DNA from: Tritonibacter litoralis
GTDB lineage: Bacteria > Pseudomonadota > Alphaproteobacteria > Rhodobacterales > Rhodobacteraceae
Direction of reading: 5' to 3'
Assembly: GCF_009496005.1 (NCBI RefSeq)
Contig: NZ_WIBF01000004.1
Location: forward strand, 124,001 to 188,000
Length of the DNA stretch: 64,000 nt
A program made the position numbers and the translations under genes. The notes beneath the pieces are model-generated. The model worked only from the letters and a program-made list of their open reading frames with translations. It did not search any database and was not told where the DNA came from. Shown in pieces: positions 50,437 through 61,119 of this stretch (positions are counted from its first letter, which is position 1; every line of letters starts with the position of its first letter).

Positions 50437-52485
50437 ATGACCGGCCCCACCGCCGCCACTCCGCTTTTGCGGGATATCTTTGGATTCGATGGGTTTCGTC
50501 CGGGTCAGGAGGAAATCGTCGATGCGGTGGCTGCGGGGGAAAATGTCCTTGCCATCATGCCCACCGGTGGCGGCAAATCGCTGTGTTTTCAACTTCCTGC
50601 GCTGATGCGCGAGGGTATTACCGTTGTCATTTCACCGCTGATTGCCTTGATGCGCGATCAGGTGCGCGCCCTGCAGGAGGCGGGTGTGTCGGCCGGGGCG
50701 CTGACCTCGGGCAACACAGAAGAAGAGACCGAAGCGGTTTGGGAAGCCATCGAACAGGGGCAGCTGAAGCTTTTGTACATGGCACCGGAACGTCTGGCCT
50801 CGGGCGCGGCGCTGGGCACGCTCAGACGGATCGGCGTCAGCCTGATCGCGGTGGACGAGGCCCATTGCGTGAGCCAATGGGGCCATGATTTCCGCCCTGA
50901 CTACTTGCGAATTGGGGAATTGCGCCGCGCGCTGGATGTGCCTTTGGCAGCCTTTACAGCAACCGCGGATCAGGAAACCCGTGAAGAGATTGTTCAAAAG
51001 CTCTTTGACGGGGAAGCGCCGCGCAGTTTCTTGCGGGGGTTTGATCGTCCTAACATCCACTTGGCTTTTGCAGCCAAAGACGGCCCGCGTCGCCAGATTC
51101 TGGACTTTGCCGACGCACGCAAAGGGCAGTCCGGCATTGTTTATTGCGGAACACGAGCCAAGACGGAGGGGCTTGCACAGGCTTTACGGGAAGCGGGACA
51201 TTCTGCCTGCCATTATCACGGTGGGATGGAGGCCGAGGATCGCCGTATTGTCGAAACCCGGTTTGCCCGCGAAGACGGGTTGATTGTGGTGGCCACCGTG
51301 GCCTTTGGCATGGGCATCGACAAGCCTGACATCCGTTGGGTGGCCCATGCGGATCTGCCCAAATCGATTGAATCCTATTATCAGGAAATCGGCCGCGCCG
51401 GTCGCGATGGTGCCCCGGCGGAGACGCTGACCCTGTTTGGCGCTGATGATATCCGCCTGCGCCGGTCGCAGATCGACGAAGGTCTGGCCCCGCCGGAACG
51501 CCGCGCCGCGGATCACGCGCGGCTGAATGCGCTGCTGGGCCTGTCCGAGGCGCTGAAATGTCGTCGCCAGACCCTGTTGGCCTATTTTGGCGAAGTTGCC
51601 GAACCCTGCGGGCATTGTGATCTGTGTGACAGCCCGGTGGATGTGTTTGATGGTACCACAGCGGTGCGCAAAGCGCTGTCAGCCATTTTGCGCACGGATG
51701 AGACCTATGGCAGTGGTCACCTGATTGATATTCTGACCGGCCAGCAGACCGACCGGATCCGCGAACGGCGCCATGACGAACTCTCGGTCTATGCCTGTGG
51801 TCAGGAATACAACAAACGCGAATGGCAGGCGGTGTTTCGCCAGATGATGGGCCATGATCTGGTGCGACCTGATCCGGAACGCCATGGGGCGCTGCGCATG
51901 ACCGAAGCGGCGCTGCCGATCCTGAAAGGGCAGGCCTCGATTGAGTTGCGGCGCGACAGTATTGCCAAGGCAACCCGTCGTCCGGCGGTCAAAGCGCTGG
52001 TGTCTGAAGAGGATGCACCGCTGTTGTCGGCGCTCAAGGCCAAGCGGCGCGGGCTGGCCGAGGCGCAGAAAGTCCCGGCCTATGTGATTTTCCCGGACCG
52101 CACATTGATCGAAATGGCCGAGAAACGGCCGCAAACGCTGGATGACATGGCGCGGATCAACGGGGTGGGGGCCAAGAAGCTGGATCGCTATGGCGATGCG
52201 TTTCTGTCGGTCATCACAGGCGAGGCAGAACAGTTGCACCCTGCCCGGCGCAAGCTGGCCAGCGTGGGGGCAGGGGATGTTTATGATGCGCTTTTGGAAG
52301 CGCAGGCGCGGCTGGCCCGGGGTGAGACCGGGCTGGACAAACCGCTGAGCTGTTCGGCGTCGATGTTGGCCAAAGTGGCGCAGCTGCGCCCGGATGATGA
52401 ATTTGGCGTGAACAAACTGCTGGGGGAGCGCCGCGCGCAACGTTTCGCGGCGGCGTTTCTGGACGTTCTGCGCGGCGTGAGCTAG
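50437..52485 (+). CDS. recQ: ATP-dependent DNA helicase RecQ
   Basis: RecQ unwinds DNA 3' to 5' in recombination and fork repair. The 682-residue product has helicase motifs in order: motif 0 FRPGQEEIVDA, I MPTGGGKSLCFQLP, II VDEAHCVSQWGHDFRPDY, III FTATAD, and V-VI ATVAFGMGIDKPD and YQEIGRAGRDG. A zinc-binding region of four Cys (CRRQTLL, EPCGHCDLCD), an RQC-like winged part and an HRDC domain (LIEMAEKRPQTLDDMARING) follow. A further 80-residue tail is present beyond the HRDC, as in other alphaproteobacteria. Confidence 0.96.
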   Translation: MTGPTAATPLLRDIFGFDGFRPGQEEIVDAVAAGENVLAIMPTGGGKSLCFQLPALMREGITVVISPLIALMRDQVRALQEAGVSAGALTSGNTEEETEAVWEAIEQGQLKLLYMAPERLASGAALGTLRRIGVSLIAVDEAHCVSQWGHDFRPDYLRIGELRRALDVPLAAFTATADQETREEIVQKLFDGEAPRSFLRGFDRPNIHLAFAAKDGPRRQILDFADARKGQSGIVYCGTRAKTEGLAQALREAGHSACHYHGGMEAEDRRIVETRFAREDGLIVVATVAFGMGIDKPDIRWVAHADLPKSIESYYQEIGRAGRDGAPAETLTLFGADDIRLRRSQIDEGLAPPERRAADHARLNALLGLSEALKCRRQTLLAYFGEVAEPCGHCDLCDSPVDVFDGTTAVRKALSAILRTDETYGSGHLIDILTGQQTDRIRERRHDELSVYACGQEYNKREWQAVFRQMMGHDLVRPDPERHGALRMTEAALPILKGQASIELRRDSIAKATRRPAVKALVSEEDAPLLSALKAKRRGLAEAQKVPAYVIFPDRTLIEMAEKRPQTLDDMARINGVGAKKLDRYGDAFLSVITGEAEQLHPARRKLASVGAGDVYDALLEAQARLARGETGLDKPLSCSASMLAKVAQLRPDDEFGVNKLLGERRAQRFAAAFLDVLRGVS

Positions 52486-52517
52486 GTCAGGTCAAGGATC
52501 AAAGGGAACAAGACGCG

Positions 52518-53288
52518 ATGTTGGTGGTTGTATCTCCGGCCAAGAAGCTGGATTGGGCGGAACATGCAGGTGAGATGACGACGCCTGCGTTTCAGGATGA
52601 CGCCATTGCATTGGCCGAAGTGGCCCGTGGCCTGAGTGTGGCGGATTTGCAGAAGCTGATGCATATCAGTGAAGCCCTGGCCCAGTTGAACCACGACCGG
52701 TTCCGCAGCTTTGCGCCGGCGCCGGATGAGACCGAGCTGCGCCACGCGGTCTTTGCCTTTGCGGGCGATACCTATCAGGGTCTGGAAGCTGCCTCGCTGG
52801 AGGCCGACGAACTGGACTGGGCGCAGCGCCATTTCCGTATTCTGTCAGGCCTTTACGGGCTGTTGCGCCCCCTGGACGGCATGCAGCCTTATCGGTTGGA
52901 GATGGGATCGCGGCTGAAAAACCCGCGCGGCAAGAATTTATATGACTATTGGGGGCGCCAGATTTCGGATGCGCTGAATGTACAGGCGGCTGAGGCCGGG
53001 GCACGCATGTTGGTGAACTGTGCAAGCCAAGAGTATTTCGGTGCTGTGGATCTGGACGCGCTGGAGATCCCGGTGGTCACGCCCGTCTTTATGGAAGATA
53101 AGGAGGGCACGCCCAAGATCGTGAGCTTTTACGCCAAACGGGCCCGCGGGGCGATGGCGCGCTTTGTGATCCAAAACCGGCTGACAGAGGCCAAAAGCCT
53201 GCTGGATTTTGACCTTGGCGGATATGCGTATCAGCCGAGCCTTTCGACCCCGGAAAAACCGGTGTTTCTGCGCAGCGGCGCGCGTTAA
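52518..53288 (+). CDS. yaaA: Peroxide stress protein YaaA (DUF328/UPF0246)
   Basis: A 256-residue protein with the family start [13 protein letters not shown] and the conserved blocks [36 protein letters not shown] and YDYWGRQI, with [10 protein letters not shown]. coli YaaA lowers DNA damage from peroxide by limiting free iron; structures suggest DNA binding. It lies 32 bases after recQ, so the two may be a repair unit. Its TAA stop overlaps the stop of the convergent kinase gene in the tetranucleotide TTAA. Confidence 0.93.
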   Translation: MLVVVSPAKKLDWAEHAGEMTTPAFQDDAIALAEVARGLSVADLQKLMHISEALAQLNHDRFRSFAPAPDETELRHAVFAFAGDTYQGLEAASLEADELDWAQRHFRILSGLYGLLRPLDGMQPYRLEMGSRLKNPRGKNLYDYWGRQISDALNVQAAEAGARMLVNCASQEYFGAVDLDALEIPVVTPVFMEDKEGTPKIVSFYAKRARGAMARFVIQNRLTEAKSLLDFDLGGYAYQPSLSTPEKPVFLRSGAR

Positions 53289-55537
53289 CCCCGCAGCGGC
53301 TGTGCGCCCGTTGGCAGATGGGCGTCAATCCGTTCATGGATGAGGTTTTTGCGCAGCGGTTTGGTCAGATAAAAATCGAGACCCGCTGCCAGAATGCCAT
53401 CGCTGTCGCCGGTCATCGCATGCGCCGTAAGCGCGACAATTGGCACGTGTTTTCCGGTGGTGGATTCGATCCGCCGGATTTCGCTTGTGGCCTGTTTGCC
53501 GTCCATGATGGGCATGGAGATATCCATGAAAATCAGATCCGGTTTGAAGTCCTGATAACCTTCGACCGCCTCCACCCCATTGTTGGCAAACTTCAGATCT
53601 ATGTTCAGCTCTTTGACCATCTTGCGGAAGACCAATTGGTTGGTCTTGTTGTCTTCGGCCGCCAGAACGCGCATCTTTGGCGCGCCTGAGACAGCCACAT
53701 GGGCCAAATCATCGCCAGCCTGAACCTCGACCGAGACGGTTTTTTCAGCCGGTGCCTGCGCCGCTGGGGCCGCCTGTGCCGCCGGGGCTGCCTGTGCCAC
53801 GGGAGGGGCACCATTGGCGATTTCATTGAGCTTCTTGAACAATTCCAGACGGGGCACCGGCTTGGCGACGACTGCATTTGTCACCTGCTGCACGGTTTCA
53901 TTGCTCACCACACCGGGTGAGGCGCTGAGCGCCAGGATGGGCACCTGTGGACCCAGGGCCGTGCGCAATTCCTGGGCCAGGGCCACACCATCGGTGCCAG
54001 CCATGTCACAGTCGCAGATCACCAGATCGGCCGGCGGCTGCAGCTTTTGCAGCACCTCTTCCCGGTTTGTTGCGCGTTCAATGGTCAGCCCCAGCTGCAG
54101 CAGCTGTTTTTCCACGATCTCGCGGCTGGCGTCCTGGTCGTCAATCAGCAGAACCCGTTTCAGCGTATCAGGCAGCTTGGGCACGTCCACTGTTTTGGGG
54201 TCGCCCACTGGCAGCACCAGACGGAAGCCGAAACAGGATCCCTTGCCCTCGTCACTTTCGACCCAGATCTCACCGCCCATCATTTCAATCAGACGTTTGG
54301 TGATCGCAAGACCCAGGCCGGTGCCTTCGAACTTGCGGTTGCGCTCATCCTCGACCTGATTGAATTCGCCGAAGATATGGCCCAGCTTTTCTTCGGGGAT
54401 GCCGATGCCGGTGTCTTCGACGGTGATGTGAATGGCGCAGCTGTTTTCCTTGTGGGTGGGAACCCCGGTGGCGCGCAGCGCGACATGACCGGATTTGGTG
54501 AACTTCACCGCATTGCCCACAAGATTGGTCAGGATCTGCCGGAACCGGCCCGGATCGCCCACAAAGGTCGACGGCAGGAACAGATCGTAATCCACCATCA
54601 TCGACAGACCTTTGTCCCGCGCTGATGGCTGCAGCAGCATCACCACCTCGTGGATGCTCTGTTCCAGATTGAACGGTTCCGGATGCAGGATCAGCTTCTC
54701 CGCCTCGATCTTGGAATAATCAAGCACGTCATTGATGATCACCAACAGCGCTTCGCCCGAGTTCTTGATCGTATTGGCATAAAGAGCCTGTTCCGAAGTC
54801 AGGCTGGTGTCGTTCAGCAGCTCAGCCATGCCCACAACACCGTTCATGGGCGTTCGGATCTCATGGCTCATATTGGCCAGGAAGGCGGATTTGGCGCGGT
54901 TTGCCGCCTCGGCGCGTTCCCGAGCGGTGCGCAGCTCTTCTTCGTATTGGACGGTGGTGGTGATATCCAGCGCCAGGCTGACCATATCGCCGCCATGGCC
55001 CCGCTGGTCCAACAGTTTCAGATACCGATCGTCCCACAGCCGCACCACAACCGGTTCGGGGGACGCCGACATCCAGCGTTCTGTCATCATCTTACGCCAG
55101 GCATCCATCGGCATGTCGCCGGTGTTGATCAACCCTTCGTCGGTCAACAGCTGCAGAATGCGGATATAGGAAATGCCGGGCACAACCTCTTCAAGACCGT
55201 CAAAGATATTGAGATAGGCCGCATTGGCGCCAATCAGATTGCTGTCATTGTCAAAAAACGCAAAGCCATCCTGGAACGCCTGAATGGAATGCCACAGCCG
55301 TTGTTCCGCCTGAACAACCTTCTCATGGGCTTGGCTGAGGTCGTTTTTAACCTTCTCGTTTTCCACACGGACGGTTTTGACTTCGGCCTGTGTGGCGCCA
55401 ATTTGTTTGGTCAGGGCCAGCGCGTGGCGGCCCAATTTTCGGTTCGCGGCCGTCAACTCCGCCTGCTTGAGTTCAAGCAAACGCTCGGCCGCCAAACGCG
55501 CGCGCCGTTCTTCCGCTAACCGGTTTGCAAGGCTCAT
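53285..55537 (-). CDS. Soluble hybrid sensor histidine kinase with two receiver domains
   Basis: A 750-residue kinase without membrane helices. Residues 1-80 are a long coiled coil ([20 protein letters not shown] and onward), 85-195 a PAS-like sensor, 215-285 HisKA with His225 ([12 protein letters not shown]), 325-445 the ATPase, 460-570 a first receiver with Asp509 (ICDCDMAG), an Ala/Pro/Gln-rich linker (580-598, repeated PAAQAA), and 622-740 a second receiver with Asp672 ([11 protein letters not shown]). I choose 55537 because the coiled coil begins there; the frame opens 47 codons earlier. It is divergent from the alpha-2-macroglobulin gene. Signal and output are unknown. Confidence 0.9.
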   Translation of the reverse strand: MSLANRLAEERRARLAAERLLELKQAELTAANRKLGRHALALTKQIGATQAEVKTVRVENEKVKNDLSQAHEKVVQAEQRLWHSIQAFQDGFAFFDNDSNLIGANAAYLNIFDGLEEVVPGISYIRILQLLTDEGLINTGDMPMDAWRKMMTERWMSASPEPVVVRLWDDRYLKLLDQRGHGGDMVSLALDITTTVQYEEELRTARERAEAANRAKSAFLANMSHEIRTPMNGVVGMAELLNDTSLTSEQALYANTIKNSGEALLVIINDVLDYSKIEAEKLILHPEPFNLEQSIHEVVMLLQPSARDKGLSMMVDYDLFLPSTFVGDPGRFRQILTNLVGNAVKFTKSGHVALRATGVPTHKENSCAIHITVEDTGIGIPEEKLGHIFGEFNQVEDERNRKFEGTGLGLAITKRLIEMMGGEIWVESDEGKGSCFGFRLVLPVGDPKTVDVPKLPDTLKRVLLIDDQDASREIVEKQLLQLGLTIERATNREEVLQKLQPPADLVICDCDMAGTDGVALAQELRTALGPQVPILALSASPGVVSNETVQQVTNAVVAKPVPRLELFKKLNEIANGAPPVAQAAPAAQAAPAAQAPAEKTVSVEVQAGDDLAHVAVSGAPKMRVLAAEDNKTNQLVFRKMVKELNIDLKFANNGVEAVEGYQDFKPDLIFMDISMPIMDGKQATSEIRRIESTTGKHVPIVALTAHAMTGDSDGILAAGLDFYLTKPLRKNLIHERIDAHLPTGAQPLRG

Positions 55538-55689
55538 CCCTGCTCTACTCCAACAAAATGCGACCGTGGGGAAGACCACCCACCTGGTACCAAAGCCAAA
55601 ATGTGACCTAAACTGAACTAGTGTTAAGGTGGAAATACTTGCTATGGCGTTAAGCACGTGCGAGCCTTTGGCCAACACAGGAGAGATTT

Positions 55690-58600
55690 ATGCGGCGTTG
55701 GATTGTTGCCGGTTTTCTGGCCCTGAATTTGCCTTTGTCTGCGCCATTTGCAGCAGCCCAAGAGGTGGTTCCAGCATTTCGGTTTCAGGGATTTGAGAAT
55801 ACAGATTTTTATGGCGCGGATCTTCAGCCGCTTTTTGATTCGGATTTAAAATCCTGCATTCGTTTGTGCGAAGGCGATGCAAATTGCACTGGGTTTGTTT
55901 TTAATCGCAATTCCAATGCGTGCTTTCCAAAAGCGGAAATGGAAACGCCTTCTGTTTACGATGGTGCGTTTTCTGCATTGAAACGCCCGATATCCGATGC
56001 GCTGCGGGCGCAGGGGCAGGCGCGGGCGCAGGTCTTGTCGTTTCTGTCAGAGCAGGATCTGACACGCGCCGGAGCTCTTGCGCGGGATCTGGGGCTGGAT
56101 GTGGCCTGGCCAGACCAACCGGTTGAGGTGCTGGTCCAGCAGGCGCGCCGGTTGTGGCGCGCGGATCAACCTAATCAGGCCGCTCAGATCATGGCGCAGG
56201 CCGTGCTGGCCAGTGATCGCGCGGATCTGTGGAGCGAATACGCCCGTTACTTGCGCAAGGATACGTCCGGCTCCGGCGACGTTTTGCAGGCCCGTCAAGC
56301 GCGGACCCTATCGGCTGCGGTGAACGGTTTCCTGCGGGCGCCTGAGACAGGTGGGCAGGCCAGTGCGCTGATGCAGGTGGCCTTGGCCTTGGAAGCGTTG
56401 AATCGCGGCCGCGACATGATCCCGACCCTGCGGTTGGCACAGGATCTGGAACCGCGTCAGGCAGCGGCGGATCTTTTGGACACTGCGATTGGAAAATATG
56501 GGTTCCGTGTCACCGGAAGCGATGTGCAGACCGATACCGCCCAGCCCGAAATCTGCGTGACCTTCAGCGAAAAACTCCATGGCGAAGCGCAGGATTACGA
56601 GGCCTTTGTCCGCCTGCCCAGCCCGGATCTGGTGGTGCGCAGCCGGGGCCAGCAGCTGTGTATCGACGGCGTGGAATTTGGCGTGCGATACGCCTTTACT
56701 CTGCGTCGCGGATTGCCGGCCGCCAGCGGGGAGCTGCTGCACAAGGATGTGACGCTGACCCATTATGTCCGCGACCGCGCGCCGTCTGTGCGCTTTCCCG
56801 GTCGGGCCTATGTTTTGGCGCGCACGGGCGATGCAGCCCTGCCCATTGAAACCGTGAACCTCGATGCTGTGGATTTGCGCCTGCGCCGGGTCAGCGACCG
56901 CAACCTGCTGCGCGCGATGCAGGAGGACTTCTTTGCCCGGCCCCTGTCCTATTGGCAGGAACAAAGCTTTGACGGTGACATCGCCCAAGAGGTCTGGCGC
57001 GGCACGGCTGAGGTTGATCAGAGCCTGAACAAGGACGTCACCAACCGATTGCCGCTAGACACTGCGCTTCAGGACCAGCCGGTGGGGATTTACGCGCTGT
57101 CGGCTGCGATCCCAGGGGCCGATCCCTATGACAATCCGGCGGCCACGCAATGGTTTGTGCTGACGGATTTGGGGCTATCTACAGTATCCGGCAGCGATGG
57201 CTTACATGTGCAGGTTCTGGGCCTCGGCGATGCCCGCCCGCGCGATGGGATCGATGTGACGTTGATCTCGGCGGCCAACGGTGTTCTGGGCCGCGCGTCA
57301 ACGGATGCCACTGGCTATGCACGATTTGAACCGGGTCTGACCCGTGGGCAGGGCGGCGGGGCCCCGGCCTTGGTGCTGGCACGTCAGGGTGCGGATGATT
57401 TTGCCTTTTTGTCGCTGCAGGACGCGGCGTTTGACCTGTCAGATCGTGGCGTTGAAGGGCGCGCGCCCGCTGGTCCCATTGATGCGTTTTTGGCCACGGA
57501 CCGTGGGGCCTATCGCGCTGGTGAAAGCATCCAGACCACCGTGTTGTTGCGCAATGACAAGGCTCAAGCGTTAGAGGGCGTGCCTGTCACCGCCGTCCTG
57601 ACACGACCGGATGGGGTGGAATACAGCCGCCATATCTCGGACGCGGGCCAATTGGGCGGCCATCATTTTACCCTGCCCATCGCAGCCTCGGCCCCGCGCG
57701 GCACGTGGCGATTGACGGTTCATGTGGACCCAAACGCACCGCCGCTGGCCTCGAAATCCGTGCTGGTCGAGGATTTCCAACCAGAGCGCATCGATTTCAC
57801 GCAGACCCTCGCGGCTGAGACGCTGACCTTTGGCCAACCCACCGCTTTGTCGGTGGATGCCCGTTACCTCTTTGGCGCACCGGGGGCGGATCTGACGGTC
57901 CAAAGCGATATGATCCTGCGCAGCAGTGCGCAATTGCCGGATTGGCCTGGCTATCACTTTGGCCGCCACGACCAACCGGATGAAACGCGCCGCATCACCC
58001 TCAGCGCACCCAATACGGATGCCGCCGGGCAAACGCGCCTGCCTGTCACCCTGCCAGAGCTGCGCTCCACCGGCCGACCAATTTCGGCTGAGATACTGAC
58101 CCGTGTCAGCGATGGCGCTGCCCGCCCGGTGGAGCGCAGCCTGACCGTGCCCGTGCGCAGCGACACGCCGATGATTGGCATCAAACGCGGTTTTGACGAT
58201 GTAGTTGCACAGGGCACCGAAGCCCGGTTTGACGTGATAGCGGTGACCGGCGACCAGCGCCCCACGCCCATGCCGGTGCGCTGGCGTCTGAACCGGATCG
58301 AGACCCGGTATCAGTGGTATCAGCTTTATGGCAACTGGAACTGGGAAGCGACCGAGCGTCGCCACCGCGTGGCCTCAGGCCAGAGCCTGCTGGCAGATAA
58401 GCCCCTGACCTTGGATCTGCCTGTTGATTGGGGTGAATATGAACTGGAGATCGAGCGGGATGGCGGCGCATATCTGTCGGCCTCTTACCGGTTTTATGCC
58501 GGCTGGTATGTCGACGACGACAACGGTGCGACGCCGGATCGGTTGGACATGTCGCTGGACCGTCCGGACTATGCCCCCGGTGACACGGCTCAGCTGCGCA

Positions 58601-61119
58601 TTGTGTCTGCCACCGGCGGCACCGCTTTGGTTTCAGTCCTGTCCAATCGTCTGATCGAACGTCACGCGGTTGATGTTCAGCCCGGCGAAACCTTGGTCCC
58701 CCTCACGGTGTCAGACGCCTGGGGCAGCGGCGCTTATGTCATGGCGCAGGTGTTGCAGCCCTTGCAGGACAAACCAGAACATGCGCCAACACGGGCCTTG
58801 GGCATTGCCCATGCCAGCGTTGTCCAGCCCGGTCAGACGCTTGCGGTGACCATCGATGCGCCGGATCTGCTGCGCCCAGGTGGCCCGCGCGAGATCCGGT
58901 TGCAGGTCGCGGGCGCAGAACCCGGCGAGGAGGTCTTTGTCTCGGTGGCGGCGGTGGATCAGGGGATCCTGAACCTCACCGGGTTTGAAACACCCGATCC
59001 CAGCGCGCATTACTATGGCCAGCGCCGTTTGGGAGTCGAACTCCGCGATCTCTATGGGCGGCTGATTGATCCGGGCAATGGAGCTTTGGGGCGGATCCGC
59101 TCGGGCGGGGATGCGGGCAACGGGATGAACATGAAGTCGCCGCCCCCAACCCAAGAGCTGATGGCGCGCAGTTCCGGCGTGTTGCAGGTTGGCCCCGATG
59201 GTACGGTGCGTTTCCCGTTTGATATCCCGGCCTTTAACGGTGAAATCCGCGTGATGGCTATGGCCTGGAGCGCATCTGCCTTGGGGCAGGCCGAGGCTGA
59301 GATCCCGGTGCGCGACCCCATTGTTGTGGCCGCCAGCCTGCCGCAGTTCCTGGCACCTGGCGATCAAAGCCGCGTGCTTCTGGACATAACCCAGGTTGAA
59401 GACGGCGAAGGTCCGGTGGCGCTTTCTGTCACAACAGGCGGTGAGGGCCTCAGCATTGGTCCGGTTCCTCAGACGCTGGATCTGGAGCAGGGCCGCAAAC
59501 TGTCGCTGCAGATCCCGGTGGCGGCTGGCACGCAGACCGGGGACAATCAGATTACCGTCACCCTGACCACTGCGGATGGCCGCACTTTGGAACAGGATCT
59601 GGCGCTGGCAGTGGTTGCCAATGATCCAGAAGTTGCCACAACCCAGCGTATCCAATTGGCGGCGGGCAGCCCGTTCCGGTTTTCCGATGATGTCTTTGCA
59701 AATCTCAAACCCGGTTCGGGCCGCGCGCTCTTGTCCGCCGGACCTGTGGCACGGTTTGACGTGCCGGGGCTTTTGACCCAACTGGATCGCTACCCTTATG
59801 GTTGCACAGAGCAGGTCACATCGCGCGCTTTGCCGCTGTTGTATCTCTCGTCTGTGGCCGAGCAATCTGGTCTGGGCAGCCAACCGGACCTGGACCTGCG
59901 CGTTGCCGAGGCGATTGATACCATCTTGTCGCGACAAACCCGCAGCGGCGGATTTGGACTGTGGCGGGCCTCTGGGACGGAACAATGGCTGGATGCCTAT
60001 GTGACTGATTTCCTGGCCCGCGCCCGTGATCAGGGACATGCCGTGCCCCAACGAGCCTTTGACCAGGCTTTGGACAATCTGCAAAACCGCGTGAACTATG
60101 CGCCGGACTTTGATCAGGGCGGCGAAGCCATCGCCTATGCGCTGCTGGTACTGGCCCGCGAAGGCGCGGCGGCTCTGGGCGATCTGCGCTATTATGCCGA
60201 TGTCAAAGCAGAGGCCTTTGCCACGCCGATGGCCGTGGCACAGCTGGGCGCTGCTCTGGCCACCTATGGCGATCAGACGCGGGCGGATGCGCTTTTTGCG
60301 CAAGCCGGGCAAATGCTGGCGACACAAAACAATGAAACCCCCATGTGGCGCGCGGATTTCGGCACGTATCGCCGCGACACTGCTGCTGTTTTGACGCTGG
60401 CGGCTGAGGTCGGATCCAACGCGGTGGACCATGACGCGTTGAGCCGCCGGGTGGCGCAGGGCGGCGATCATTCCACGCAAGAGGCCGTCTGGCAGCTGCT
60501 GGCCGCACAGGCACTGTTGGAACGTCCCGAACAATCCGGTCTGCGGATCAATGGCGTGGCGGTCACTGGCCCCTTTGTCGAACTGCGCGAAGCAGGGGGC
60601 GCGGAACAGATCGTGACCGCTGCCGAAGGTCAGCTGGTCGATCTCACCCTGACCACCTTTGGCGTGCCCCTGACCCCGCCCGAGGCACGCGGATATGGCT
60701 ACCGGATCGAACGCAACCACTATGGGATGGATGGCACGCCCTTGCTGCTTTCGGAACTGGAAGTCGGGACACGGTTTGTGACCGTGGTGCGGGTGGTGCC
60801 CGCCAATAGCCAGGGCGCGCGGTTGATGATCAATGATCCGCTGCCTGCCGGGGTCGAAATCGACAATCCCAACCTGTTGCGCAGCGGAGACCTGCGCGAT
60901 TTTGACTGGCTGAATATCTCGGACGTGGAACAGGCTGAATTCCGCAGTGATCGCTTTCTGGCCGCCGTGGACAGCAACGGTGGCGGTGCCATCACGCTGG
61001 CCTATGTGGCGCGCGCGGTTTCTCCGGGCGTGTTCCACCTGCCTGCAGCCACGGTCGAGGATATGTATCGCCCGATCTATCGCGCCAATACCGCCGCCGG
61101 TCAGGTCTCCATTCGATGA
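55690..61119 (+). CDS. Alpha-2-macroglobulin family protein
   Basis: An 1809-residue exported protein of the bacterial alpha-2-macroglobulin family, thought to trap proteases in the periplasm. It has a signal peptide (1-23, ending AAAQE), a Cys-rich PAN/apple-like module (about 30-95, with CIRLCEGDANCTGFVFN), macroglobulin-like repeats, a bait region near GNGMNMKSPPPTQELMARSS, and the thioester motif CTEQ at 1372-1375 within YPYGCTEQV. The helical thioester domain and C-terminal part follow. pbpC overlaps its stop (ATGA), the classic coupling of this family with penicillin-binding protein 1C. The 152-base upstream gap contains only the shared divergent promoter region. Confidence 0.92.
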   Translation: MRRWIVAGFLALNLPLSAPFAAAQEVVPAFRFQGFENTDFYGADLQPLFDSDLKSCIRLCEGDANCTGFVFNRNSNACFPKAEMETPSVYDGAFSALKRPISDALRAQGQARAQVLSFLSEQDLTRAGALARDLGLDVAWPDQPVEVLVQQARRLWRADQPNQAAQIMAQAVLASDRADLWSEYARYLRKDTSGSGDVLQARQARTLSAAVNGFLRAPETGGQASALMQVALALEALNRGRDMIPTLRLAQDLEPRQAAADLLDTAIGKYGFRVTGSDVQTDTAQPEICVTFSEKLHGEAQDYEAFVRLPSPDLVVRSRGQQLCIDGVEFGVRYAFTLRRGLPAASGELLHKDVTLTHYVRDRAPSVRFPGRAYVLARTGDAALPIETVNLDAVDLRLRRVSDRNLLRAMQEDFFARPLSYWQEQSFDGDIAQEVWRGTAEVDQSLNKDVTNRLPLDTALQDQPVGIYALSAAIPGADPYDNPAATQWFVLTDLGLSTVSGSDGLHVQVLGLGDARPRDGIDVTLISAANGVLGRASTDATGYARFEPGLTRGQGGGAPALVLARQGADDFAFLSLQDAAFDLSDRGVEGRAPAGPIDAFLATDRGAYRAGESIQTTVLLRNDKAQALEGVPVTAVLTRPDGVEYSRHISDAGQLGGHHFTLPIAASAPRGTWRLTVHVDPNAPPLASKSVLVEDFQPERIDFTQTLAAETLTFGQPTALSVDARYLFGAPGADLTVQSDMILRSSAQLPDWPGYHFGRHDQPDETRRITLSAPNTDAAGQTRLPVTLPELRSTGRPISAEILTRVSDGAARPVERSLTVPVRSDTPMIGIKRGFDDVVAQGTEARFDVIAVTGDQRPTPMPVRWRLNRIETRYQWYQLYGNWNWEATERRHRVASGQSLLADKPLTLDLPVDWGEYELEIERDGGAYLSASYRFYAGWYVDDDNGATPDRLDMSLDRPDYAPGDTAQLRIVSATGGTALVSVLSNRLIERHAVDVQPGETLVPLTVSDAWGSGAYVMAQVLQPLQDKPEHAPTRALGIAHASVVQPGQTLAVTIDAPDLLRPGGPREIRLQVAGAEPGEEVFVSVAAVDQGILNLTGFETPDPSAHYYGQRRLGVELRDLYGRLIDPGNGALGRIRSGGDAGNGMNMKSPPPTQELMARSSGVLQVGPDGTVRFPFDIPAFNGEIRVMAMAWSASALGQAEAEIPVRDPIVVAASLPQFLAPGDQSRVLLDITQVEDGEGPVALSVTTGGEGLSIGPVPQTLDLEQGRKLSLQIPVAAGTQTGDNQITVTLTTADGRTLEQDLALAVVANDPEVATTQRIQLAAGSPFRFSDDVFANLKPGSGRALLSAGPVARFDVPGLLTQLDRYPYGCTEQVTSRALPLLYLSSVAEQSGLGSQPDLDLRVAEAIDTILSRQTRSGGFGLWRASGTEQWLDAYVTDFLARARDQGHAVPQRAFDQALDNLQNRVNYAPDFDQGGEAIAYALLVLAREGAAALGDLRYYADVKAEAFATPMAVAQLGAALATYGDQTRADALFAQAGQMLATQNNETPMWRADFGTYRRDTAAVLTLAAEVGSNAVDHDALSRRVAQGGDHSTQEAVWQLLAAQALLERPEQSGLRINGVAVTGPFVELREAGGAEQIVTAAEGQLVDLTLTTFGVPLTPPEARGYGYRIERNHYGMDGTPLLLSELEVGTRFVTVVRVVPANSQGARLMINDPLPAGVEIDNPNLLRSGDLRDFDWLNISDVEQAEFRSDRFLAAVDSNGGGAITLAYVARAVSPGVFHLPAATVEDMYRPIYRANTAAGQVSIR

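Noticed and set aside
58711-61038. Antisense open frame of 775 codons in the alpha-2-macroglobulin gene
   Set aside because: A product of high-GC codon bias; the sense strand has the signal peptide and thioester motif.
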